Part shown: piece by piece, positions 47,387-58,215 of the stretch | Numbering within the stretch: the first letter of the stretch is position 1 | Layout: the number at the start of each line of letters is the position of its first letter | Source of the DNA: Steinernema hermaphroditum | Lineage: Eukaryota > Nematoda > Chromadorea > Rhabditida > Steinernematidae | Direction of reading: 5' to 3' | Assembly: GCA_030435675.1 (NCBI GenBank) | Contig: CM059624.1 | Span: 3,992,769 to 4,056,768 of the forward strand | Length of the DNA: 64,000 nt | Notes under the pieces: generated by a model | What the model was told of the DNA's origin: nothing | Database searches by the model: none | The model's input: the letters and a program-made list of their open reading frames with translations, nothing else | Made by a program: the position numbers and the translations under genes

Positions 47387-50300
47387 GAAGACAATGATGA
47401 AGCAGTCTTATTCCTACCTATATCGTCCGCTTGAGTAGTGCCTAACATTCCCCACAACGTCTTCCTCTTTTTCCATTTCCAAACCTGTGCAGCTCACCTG
47501 ATCGGCATCGCACCTTCTTCTCTCCACTTCTCCACCACCCAGAGGCCACCACCAATTCTCTCGAGAGAAGACACAGCGCAGTGGAACTACAGCAATTAAG
47601 CGACACCTAATGAGTGATGTCACACACCATTACGGCAGAAGTGACCTTTGACGGCAAACGGGCTGCTTCTGAACCTGTTCAACGTTCGCCTCCCTCTCTT
47701 TACCTTTTTTTTCCATTAAGTAGCCTCGCGTTCACGGACCTCACACGCCCATTTCGGCGAAACTTTGACGGCGGCGCTACCGTATCCCCCTATTTAATAA
47801 GTACAACATTACATCTTTGGAACATCACCTGAGTTGCACGATATTTTCAAGAGCGAGTGCACGCGCACAAAACTGTCAACAGTACGGTACGTTGCTAAGT
47901 TGGGCGAACTGGTGGGGGTGACGTCCGTCCGGGCTACGCGCGTTGAAAGTTGAACATCAGCACCGCACTGACGTAGGGGGAGGAGGCGAAAACATAGTGT
48001 GTACATCCGGGGCTGTGGAGCCTGCGCAATTGTGACCAAAGCGTGGAGTGTGAAAACACAAAAGTGCGCGACAAAATACAAAGATTGCAGTGAGCGAAAG
48101 TAGCAGAAGTTCAGCGAAGGGTGGTCCACCGGGGGAGAAGACCGTTTAGGCGGTGATGAGACCGTTTTTGCAGTGATTTGATGCTGTGATGAAGAGGAGG
48201 AGGAGGCTTGGTGATTGCATGGGTGGCGGCATCGATGAAATATGTGCGCTGTCAAAGGGCATGCTTTTGAAGACAACGGTGCAGACGGTTCGATTGGTGT
48301 TTGTAAATGGAGGGTGAACCTGATTTGTGACGTTCATGCTGGACGTTACAGGAACTTGAAATACAGCAACAGTGACGAAGTGCACTTTGAGAAGATTGGA
48401 CCCATCAAAAGTGAAGAAGGTTGATAAAAAACGAGGATTTTACATCCAATGATGAACTTCAGAGATTTCAAAACTGAACTGCCTTAAACGTAAAAGATGT
48501 TTTTCTGTCCGAACGAGAGCATTAGCGTTCGATCATACGAGGAGCGGTCGGTTTGAAAAAAAGGGCTGAACCGCTTTCAGACAGTAGACAAAAAAGGGTC
48601 CCGGGCCGTCGTCGATTTTTTCGCGGTCCCGGTTTTTCTCGGAAAAAGGGTCTCGGTCCATTTTTTGGCCATTATGACCTGGAACCGACCCTCATGGGCC
48701 GTCGTCTAACCGACTCTGACCGAGCACGAATCGAACGCGTTCGCAATGAGACGCTCTGAAAGGGACAGAGCCATTGCGACCTATAACCAATAAACTGTCT
48801 ACTGGGTTAGACTTGAATAAAGACGATTCTGTGAGCATCTTAACGCGAGCAGGGCTATGGTGTCGCTAGCCGAAAGGCCGCAAGGCATTTCGTGTGTTCG
48901 TCGCCCGTAGGTGTGTTGCCACCTGCAGATCTACAGGGTGGCCCAAAAGGGACCTTTTAGACAGGTGTCTGGAATGTCATTTCCATGAACATCCAGAGGT
49001 GAGACCGGTCCGTAAACAGAAAAGAGAAACGAAAGAAACCAACCGGTCTCACAAGGCTGAATTTCTGAATGGCTTTCTAGACTTCCGCTAGAATTCTGTA
49101 GACTTCTGGCTTTTTTAGGTCATCGTCTACCTGGCCCTTAGTTCCAAGAGAGCTCTAAGTCGCGCTCAGTTCCATGTATTCTGCATTATACGAACAAAAT
49201 CTTTTTCTTTATAATAAGAATGCGAAACTTGCAATGAAATAATGACCGCGATGAACCCTTTAAGATTACAGAAGAGATGCGACTGCCACAGAAAAGACTA
49301 ACAAAAGATCAACACTGAAAGTGGCAGAGACCGCAGACGAGACCGCCTTAAAGACAGTCATTTTCTGCAGCGATCTTTTGTGACTTAAGCGATAAGAAGG
49401 ATAGCATCAGGTTTTTTGTTGGAAAAAATAGGTTGCGAACATGAATCCGGTGCCGGACTCGCTTGTCTCATTTGAGTGATGAACGACACTGTCCGATCGA
49501 AGTTTTTCTGTTCTTCTGTGTTTGCAGGGATGGGGTTAGAACGGTGCAGAGAAATGCATCGATGTTGCGGAAATGTTGACGAAAGGATGAGGCTTCGAGA
49601 GGTCACTCATTCCTGTAATAGTGCAGGAAGAAAGGAACCTTTCTGTACCATTATTCTTTTGAGGTTTCTTTTGAATGAAGTTTTGAAGTTTGATGCGTTT
49701 GACTGAACACACATTCAACACTTGTCTCACGTGTGATCGATGGAAGTGTTCGACTGGCATGTTTTTTACAGCTGGCTTGTTAGTTCCGTGTTTTGTCGAA
49801 AAAACAAACGCAGAAACAGGATTACTGTCTGGACGGTAGACCGCAAGAAGCACTTTTTATATTTGGTTATAAAATACAGAAAACTATAGTGGCGAACAGG
49901 TCCAAAAAACCTAAGACCATGACTAAACTGAACCTATAAATGAAAACCATTACGACAGAGAATCTGTTCTGTTTTGCTTTTTGAATTACGGTGCATTTTC
50001 TTCCAGTCCAAATTGAAGAAAGGCAGTCTTTTTACCACTTTCACTCTTGAATCGATGGCATTCACTGTGCAAGACATCTAATGATCCAAGGCAATCGGTC
50101 TGCGAGGTCTTCGGAGTTGGAGTGCTCGCGGGGCTGTGATATCAAAAGGCTCCCAGAAGTCCTGGAACACCGTTTCATTGTCATCTCGGTAAACTCGATG
50201 TCAAAAGCAGTTACGTGGTTGATCTTTGCTCTCAATATTGCTACAGTATTCACTTCCTCCGAGTGTGCCATAAAGTCGGAAGGAATGTAAAAAAACAAGT

Positions 50301-50847
50301 ACCGATCCATTGTCGTCAGCGCTTAAAAAATGAGCCATTTGTTACAATCGTCAGATCAACGGTCAGTAGGCCTGTTGACGCATTTGGAAGAACAAAAAAT
50401 ACTCGAATGATCATAGAAATGTTAAAGCATAGAAATGTGATAATTGCGTACTACTAATAATTGTGTTATGTGGTATTGTCAGCAGTGGCCACCAAATTCC
50501 GCTCTTGCTGAAAACATTGAATATTGACCATCTTAAAACCGTAACCATTTTGGGCCTGATGCTTTTGTTTGTTTGGGTGTTGCGCTGATGACGTCATAGC
50601 CTATAAAGATCATACATTCGGCCACCCTCCGGGCCATCGTTGTGAACGGTTGCGGTTTTATGACGAACCGGATCCAATTTGGCGCCATTTTATATTTCAC
50701 ACTTTTGGCGCATTCAATTCCAAAAAAAATGTGGAAACATCATGTTAATTCACACATCGCTGATAGCGGAGGTCATTGTTGGCCACACGCTCCACTGATG
50801 TTATCGTGATGTGAAATATATAGTTCTTCAAAGTTAAAACATTCTAG
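47387..50847. other. Gene-poor stretch upstream of the Vasa/GLH exons
   Basis: No conserved gene was recognised. Contains the second ACAGGGTG repeat (48932-49130). A 68-codon ORF at 48553-48759 ends in GRRLTDSDRARIERVRNETL, faintly like a transposase helix-turn-helix, but too short to call. Confidence 0.4.
48932..49130 (+). repeat. ACAGGGTG-ended MITE-like repeat, copy 2
   Basis: It starts CTACAGGGTGGCCC. It contains an 11-bp perfect hairpin: GTGAGACCGGT at 48999-49009 against ACCGGTCTCAC at 49042-49052. It aligns with 40205-40374. A further ACAGGGTGTC end lies at 331-341 in inverse orientation, so the family has at least three local members. Confidence 0.6.
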
Positions 50848-50860
50848 GGATTCGCCAGGC

Positions 50861-53800
50861 ATGGACAGTGAGCCGTCCTTCGATCCTCCATCAGGAAGAG
50901 GTGGACGTGGCGGCGCAGGCCGAGGAAGCTTCGGAGCCGGCCCACCTCCTGGTGACGACTTCGCGGCGCCCCGAGGTGGTGGAAGAGGTAAAAGCATTTC
51001 GCTTTGCATCCAGTCATGGTCACTTTTTAGGTGCCGCCCGCGGAGGTCATGACTACGGCTTCGGCCCCGAAGACGACGACGGTGGTGCCCCGAGCTTCCG
51101 TGGAGGACGCGGAGGTGGCGGCCGAGGCAACTTCGCAGGTGGCAGTCGCGGCGGCTACGGAGACGATGGAGATTCGGGTCCTCGTCCCTTCGTTGGTGGC
51201 CGTGGCGGCGGACGAGGTGGAAGAGGAGGTGGGACAATGAACCATTGAAGCCGTTATCATCTGATTTTAGGATTCGACGGTGGTTTTGACAGAAACAGCG
51301 AAGACGGCGACTCGAGACCGCCTCGCCGGGGAGGATTCGGTGGACCTTCATGTGGAGGGTCATTCGGTGGAGGTGACGGCGGATTTGATAACGAATCCGG
51401 AAGTGGATTCGGCGGACGGGGAGGCCGTGGAGGAGGTACTTTTTTATTTGCATAGCCACAAAGGAGACCTTATAGATATGGTTAGGTACGATAGGGGGTG
51501 AGGTGTAGGTGTAAAGCACACCGAATCCAGCCCGGCGACATCCGCGAGGGGTCTAGGCACTGCGTGCGTTGGCATAGGGACTGATGAAGAGCTTTCGTAA
51601 CATGACAACCATCGGACATAGTGACCACTCTGTGAGCCACTGGCCGGTGTTCCTTTTATATAGGCGTATTCCACGACAGAGCATCATGTCAGGTACCTTG
51701 TGCCTTCTTTTAGATTAGCGTTGGCTTTAGATGACCTCAATTACCGAATGATCGTAGGAGAACACGAGAGTCGTCTTTTGAGCTTAGATTTGGGCAATAA
51801 CAATCAACTGACAACATATCATGTCCAGCTAAAACTTGATAATTCAGGTCGTGGAGGCTTCACAGAATCATTCGAAGGTCGAGGTGGTCGAGGCGGAGGA
51901 TCTCGTGGCTCATTCGGGGGCGGAGACGATGGCGGAGTCGACAATGACTTCGGAGGTGGATACGGTGCTCGCGGAGGCAGAGGTGGCGGGCGAGGCGGAG
52001 GCCGTGGCGGATACGGTGGAGATGCCGGATCTGAAAATGGCGACTTCGGCGGTTTTGGTGGCCGCGGTCGTGGTGGAGGTAAGTTTTACTGCGACGATAC
52101 CGTATCCCTGATGCTCGAACTTTAGGTCGTGGTGGTGGCTATGGAGGATTCGGTGGTGGAGATGAAGGTAGTGAAGGCGGCTTCGGTGGCAGTTTCGGTG
52201 GCCGCGGAGGCAGAGGTGGCGGACGAGGCGGAGGCCGCGGCGGATACGGTGGCGATGGCGGATCGGAAAACGGCGACTTTGGCGACGGTGGTCGATTTGG
52301 AGGTCGAGGAGGCCGCGGCGGAGGTATTAGAATCGACGATATCCTGTATTCCACGAACTTTCAGGACGAGGTGGCTATGGGGGAGGCGATGATGAGCAGC
52401 ACTTCGGCGGTGGCCGTGGAGGTCGTGGCGGCAGTCGCGGTGGATTCCGTGGAGGCTACGGTGGCCTCGGAAGCGACGATGGCGAAGGAGGTGGATTCGC
52501 CAGTCGTGGATCTTTCGGCGGAGGCCGTGGCCGGGGCGGCTTCAGTGGAGGCTTCGGTGGCCCTGGAAGCGATAACGGCAATGGAGGTGGATTCCCGAGC
52601 CGCGGGTCTTTCGGCGGAGGTCGTGGCCGAGGCAGCTTCGGCGGCGGTTTTGGAGAAGACCGTGGCGAAGGAGGATTCGGTCGTGGAGGCGGACGCGGTG
52701 GTTACGGAGGTGATTTTTTAGTTATGATTCAATGTATCTAAAGTTCGTAGGTGGCCGCGGAAACTACGGAGGCGGCGATGACGACAACGGTGGTTTTGGT
52801 GGCTTCGGAGGTGGACGCGGAGGGCGCGGCGGCTATGGAGGTAACGCTTCGTCTTCTACAGTATGTACAAAGTGTTTAGGCGGTCGTGGAGGCTACGGAG
52901 GCGGAGATGACGACGGAGATCAACCGTCGTTCGGCGGCGGCCGTGGAGGAGGCCGCGGAGGCGGATTCAGCGGAGGCTTTGGCGGCGGTTTCGGTGGCGG
53001 CGCCGGTGGAGGTTTTGACGGCGACGACGAGAACCGTCCTCCCCCGGCCACTTACATCCCGAAAGTCAAGGCGATCGACACTCTTTTCCAAGAAGACGCC
53101 AACAATGCAGTATATTCTGACGTGTCCGAAAATGACGCCGAAGTCATCGTCACCGGAATCGAACAGTCGAAGGTCATCGTTTGCGAGTGAGCTCTCTCTT
53201 CGTTCGTTCCTTCCTATTTCCACGCCTTGCAGAACTTGGGAAGACTGCAAACTGCCGGAAGCGCTCCACAACAACGTCGTCGAGCGGTGCAAGTACGCGA
53301 GACCGCGCAAGATCCAGGCGAAGACCATTCCGCTCATCATGGAAGGCTACGACGTGATGGGACACGCCGAAACCGGAGGCGGAAAAACGGCCGCCTTCCT
53401 CCTGCCCATCATGACGAAGATCATGAACATGGCCGCCGACGAGCTCCATGATCCCGACTCCCGCTGCTCGCCCATCTGCCTCATCATCGGTCCGACACGC
53501 GAGTTGGTCCTGCAGCTCTCGGAACAGGCCCGCAAATTCGCCGACCAAACCGGCGTGAGCGTCGCCAAGGCCTACGGCCAATACAACGTGCGCGAAAACC
53601 TTCGCGAAATCCGCTCGGGTTGTCAGATCCTCTGCGCCACGCCTGGGCGTCTGAAGCACTTCATCCGCAACGGCGAGGTGCGCCTGGCGAATCTAAAGTA
53701 CTTCGTGCTCGACGAAGCCGATCACCTTCTTCAAAACAATTTCTGGGAGGACATCATCGAAATCGTCCGGACTAACGGCTTCCCAGCGGTAAGAACATGG

Positions 53801-54950
53801 CCGTGACCGCAGCTATAGAGGGTGATTTCAGAAGGACGAGCGTCAAACGCTGCTCTTCAGCGCCACTTTCGACGATGAAGTGAAGGACATGTCCAACAAA
53901 ATTCTTCGGGAAGAATACAGGGTGATGGTGAGCAACCAGCACACGAGCGGAGCTGCTTGCAAGAGGGTCAAGCAGAACTTCATGCTCGTTCCGAGGTGCG
54001 AGAAGAATAACAAGATTTATGAAATCCTGGAAAAGGAGCTCGCAGAGGAGAAGGATAAATCTGATGATCGTAAGTGTTTGTGCACTGATCAAGATCCGAC
54101 AAGAACAACCGAAATGACCATAGACGTCTAGACTGTAGTTGGAATGATACTCAGCGAGACCACAGACAGGAGCGGTCGTGGTGAGACCTAGACAGTTCGA
54201 GAATGAAAGGTCGAACGAGTCTAGACTGTAGACTATTACAGTCGAGATTCATAAAGGATTACTAGAGCGTTTGAGAGACAGTTGACCCTTAAAATAGACA
54301 GCGGCTTCATTGGCTGCAATTATATGAGACGTCGGAAGCAGATCTAAGTAGTTAACCCTTTCAGCCGAGAACGCCCACGTCCGCCGAACGCTCGTATTCG
54401 TCGAGCACAAGCGTACCACCGATCTCCTCGCCGCATACCTCTCTACCAAGAACATCATGGCCACGAGTATCAACGGAGATCGAACCCAGGATCTCCGAGA
54501 GAAGGCGCTCAACGACTTCCGCGCAAACGTCTGCCATGTTCTTGTCGCTACGGACGTCTGCGCTCGTGGAATTGACATTCACGAACTCGAGCACGTCATC
54601 AACTACGACCTGCCCAACGAGTCCATCCAGTACATCCACCGTATCGGTCGGACTGGTCGACTCTGCGAAGGAAGCGCCACTTCGTTCGTCGATCCCGATG
54701 AAAACAACCCTTCGCTGCTCACGGATATTGTCAACGTAAGGCGTATTCTCTGCAGATTACTGTATTTGGGTGTTACTTGCAGGTCGTGAGAGGGGCGGAG
54801 CAGGAACCGCCCGAGTTCCTCGTCGACCTTGCTGAAGGACGTCGCCCGGAAGGCCTTAATGATTGCTACAACAGCTACGAGAACGGAGTCACCGAGGATG
54901 GCGACGATGCTGCCTACAAGTCCAATGACGCTGTCACGGAAGATTGGTAG
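50861..54950 (+). CDS. Vasa/GLH-type DEAD-box RNA helicase 1, 12 exons, 997 aa
   Basis: Exons: 50861-50987, 51031-51228, 51271-51435, 51848-52078, 52126-52323, 52365-52709, 52751-52840, 52880-53186, 53233-53788, 53832-54069, 54365-54735, 54783-54950. Residues 1-500 are Gly-rich RGG/FGG repeats with acidic spacers, from seven exons that all begin inside a Gly codon (phase 1). No CCHC zinc knuckles are present, unlike C. elegans GLH-1 to -4. Helicase motifs in order: Q motif RPRKIQAKTIPL, Walker [44 protein letters not shown]. The end ...VTEDW fits the acidic-Trp tail of Vasa. Such proteins organise germ granules and small-RNA pathways. TTCTAG before 50848 may be a trans-splice site or the acceptor for the exon at 36959, adding 33 residues. 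Walker A has Gly where Ser is usual. Confidence 0.9.
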
Positions 54951-57306
54951 AAGAACGGGAGTATTTATATTGTTATTGTTGAGTGTTATTCGGTGCTTAA
55001 TTGGTAATTAAATTGTCGAGATCGGGCGAAAGGCTTATCGGAGCATATCGTGGCTGACGTGAGCAAGAAAAGCAAGGGACCAGCACAATTGTTAAATAAG
55101 AAGGACAATATTAGGCATTTCGTATAAAATACATCACAAGATAAGCGAAGACAGACTCGTCCACTGGGATTCTTCAGTCGTCGTTCCATTCGCTGTCATT
55201 GTGGCCAGTATCGCTCTCGGAATCTAAATGCAACAAATGATTAACAAGCATTCAAACAATGATGGACGAACCGCTACTTGGACAAAGAACTCTGTTTCGT
55301 CTCTCTGTTAGCGCACGTGCTAGAGCGCCGGCCACGAACCCGACGTTCTTGAAAGTTGGCCTCGGATTCTCCTGTGGCGTTACCTAAAAGCACAAAACTA
55401 ATCAATGTGGATGGCACGCAACAACTCACAGCCTTCAGTTTGGTTCCCTCACGGATCTGCTTCATCATGTCTTCTCGTGCGGAAGAGACAGTAGCAATGG
55501 TCACGGATCGCGTGAGCGTGACTCTGCTGGCTGACTTCGATGTCTTCGTTGCTTCTAGTCGAGTTGCCGACGATTTCAACATTGAAAGCGGAGGGCACGG
55601 CGGCGCAGGTGGAGGCCCCTTCGCCTCAGAAGTTGCCGGTACTGCGGTTTCGGTGGGCGGACACGGACTTGGTGCTCTCTTCGCGTAGAGCTCTTCATCA
55701 ATTTCGCTCGGCATCGGTGTTGGGATTCTTTTGGAGAACGGAGTAACCGGCGTCGTCGGAGGCGGAGGGGGATTCACACGAGGACGCCTAATGGCATGAG
55801 GCGTTCTGGGCCTCAGTCCACTTTCCGAACGGATTTGTTCCAGGAGGGTCCTCAGCGTCACAGGCTCTGCAGGAGACACAGAAGTCCGTGCTCTCGGCAC
55901 ACTGGGCGTCGGTGGCGGAGGCGCCGGTCTTCCCCTCGCCCGATACGACCTCACAGGTGCCAATCCCGACGGCGATGATGCTCTCAAAAACGCTGCTACG
56001 GAGCTCGATGTTCTGCGAATACCAACAACAGTTCTCTTCGGCGTCCCATCGGTCGGCTCCGTCGGAGTGTTCGCGTTGCTGTCCACAAATTTGGAGTGAG
56101 AAGTGAAATTGGAGGTGACGCTCAGATCGTCTTGGCGTGGGCGTGTCAGTTCAGACTTATGGCAAGGCGCTGCGAAAACGTTCTTCACGTTGTTGTCCAA
56201 CTTTCGGAGCGAGCCAAGCTCACTTCGGGTGATATGGGGTTTGCGTCTAAATGTCAGAGGGTCAGGTGACATTTTCGAACTGATGGACGCACTCAAACTT
56301 TTTCGGACTACTCAAATCTATTTTATCCATCTTTGACTTCTCCTTTCCCTTTCGTCGGGAACTAGTCGAAAACACGGACAGGTTCTGCATGAACCTGGTC
56401 AGTCCAAACACGCTGCCTTTGCTCGTCGTGCTGCGGTCTTGGGTTTGAACGGAAGACGCCATCGAAGAGAAGAGTCCGATGGAACTGGTGGTCGATCCCG
56501 AAGTACGCCGCGGGCGCAACTCACGCTCGATACCTGCGACGCATGCCGACTTCCTGCGATCTGCAAAACAATCATTCGCGTTCAGCTTTCCATTGTTTAT
56601 CGCCACAGGTCCAGAGAAGTAATTTTCTGCCGCTTACACTTACCAGGTTTGTTCTGTTCCTTTTCGAAACGTTCAAAGAACAATTTGAATTTCTCCGCCT
56701 CCTCAACATTTGCAAAATTCAGTCCGTAAGTGTAGTTTTCTTTTTCGTCTTCAAACGTGATCAGATTCTTCTGATCGGTGTCGCACTGTGCATGAAAGTT
56801 CTTTGTTCTGAAACGTTTCTTCTTCAAAACCTGAGAGAGTGCACGCACACTCACAAAGTCTGCTCCCACATGCAGCACTTATTGCGAATGTCCAAGAGCT
56901 GCAGCGTGTAAATGCGGCGCGCGTAGTCCTTGATGAAGACGAGCGCTCCCTTGCCCCTCACTGTCCATCGCAGACGGTCTCCACCACGCGTTACCATCAG
57001 GTATATCATGGCGACGCAAAGGGAGACGGACTCGGAGCCCAGCAGAGCGAAGAGCTGCTGGTTCTCGTGGTCCGTTAGTAGGGAAGACCCTTTGTTGGCG
57101 GGTCGGGGCTTCTTCTTCGTTTTGCCAGAGTCCGTTCTGTGGCTGCGGCGATACGAACGGTCCATTATGAGTTCGATCTGAAAAGAACGGCTCGCGTTAA
57201 AATGTTCAATCACGGACGAAACGGACCGGTTCGAACACGACACTCAATGAAATGAAATGAAGTGAAGTAGAATAAAAGACATAGCAGCAAGTCTATCAGT
57301 CTAGAC
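54126..57306. repeat. GTCTAGAC palindrome cluster 3
   Basis: Exact copies at 54126-54133 and 54219-54226 lie in intron 10 (54070-54364) of the first helicase gene; a third at 57299-57306 lies upstream of wsp-1. CTAGACAG and GTAGACTATTAC variants sit between them. Confidence 0.5.
55174..57165 (-). CDS. wsp-1: Wiskott-Aldrich syndrome protein homologue WSP-1, 6 exons, 571 aa
   Basis: Exons are 57165-56855, 56807-56644, 56560-56293, 56246-55430, 55383-55278 and 55223-55174; phases 2, 1, 2, 0, 1 agree. WASP activates Arp2/3 to branch actin downstream of Cdc42. N-terminal WH1 (about 30-155) has GALVFIKDYARRIYTLQLLD, CMWEQTL and YGLNFANVEEAEKF. A GTPase-binding region (about 238-272) reads IDLSSPKKFERKPHITR then LRKLDNNVKNVF, matching N-WASP's NNLDPELKNLF. 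A Pro-rich region follows (PPPPTPSVP, NPPPPPTTP). WH2 is MMKQIREGTKLKA (about 508-520). The central helix is VAGALARALTERRNRVL, and the acidic end is ...NDSEWNDD with the conserved Trp. A CTTTTCAG acceptor lies 12 bp before the ATG. Only one WH2 is seen. The gene lies between two same-strand helicase genes, on the opposite strand. Confidence 0.9.
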
Positions 57307-58215
57307 GGACAATTTGTCTAGCTGCTGCAGACATGCCAGAAGACACGTTTGATCTGTAGCAATGGAACAAAAAATGCCGGAGATGATGGGATGCATCTAT
57401 ATCTCTAATTACATGGAAACTCATAATTCCGCCAGGAACAGCTGCGTCACCGTCGGTCACGGTGAGTTTGAGTGAGCCTTAAATGTGGGGTGCGGGAAAA
57501 ATGTCCACTTCAAACCTACAGTACGCTAACGTCTACAGAAAGAAACAAGTCGTGTGAAGACCACAATTTTGAAGCTTTCAGAAATTTTATTGTGAACAGC
57601 GCACGAAATCTTGGTGTCTGTAGTCAATTTCGAGACTTACTGACGTGCTTGCCTAATTGAGACAATTGAGAATTGAGACCGGAACTGTAAACCACAGATC
57701 GTCATCATCAAATCAGCTACGTCTCATACACCACCTTCAATTTGACCTTCTGGAACTTCTTCGCCCCTCACGCATCTTCTTCTATGATCACTGTTTTCGT
57801 TACAGTTATGTGTATTTTCGAATCCAAGCATTTCTACTTAGTTTGTTATCCAGACATCATCTTATATTCCGAATTCTATTTACACTTAGTTGGTATCTAG
57901 ATACAAACTAAGGATATCTGTTGACGGTGGCTCGTGCCTAATCATGAACAGATAACGTTTCATGACCAGCGTGGCTCCTGGTGCGATTTGTCCTTACTCC
58001 TGGCACGGTGCCAGGGTTCGTTCGGAACGCTGGTCAAACTGATAGTGCACTTATGAAATTGGCGTTTTCTTCCTGAATTCGCGTTGCTTAGGTGCGCCGA
58101 CTGCCCAATTCGTTTCCTTTCCTCTTTCATTCGAGTTTTTAGTCCTCTTGGGATCATATTTCCCTCGATTTTGACCATTTTAATCGATTTCTATTTACAG
58201 GTGACTTTCTCGGCG
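57166..58215. other. Divergent spacer, wsp-1 / helicase 2
   Basis: The two start codons face away from each other across 1.05 kb. An ATTTACAG acceptor ends at 58200. No gene was recognised inside. Confidence 0.4.

Noticed and set aside
48553..48759. 68-codon ORF ending in a helix-turn-helix-like segment
   Set aside because: Faint resemblance to a transposase N-terminus but no downstream catalytic domain.
51436..51847. 412-bp intron of helicase 1 as an additional coding exon
   Set aside because: A 51700-51847 frame is open, but it lacks Gly-rich coding and the AATTCAG acceptor at 51847 restores the exact phase; kept as intron.
52129..52721. Long Ala/Val/Glu-rich plus-strand ORFs (52129-52392, 52371-52721)
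   Set aside because: They are the +1 frame of the RGG repeat exons; repetition of GGN codons keeps them open.
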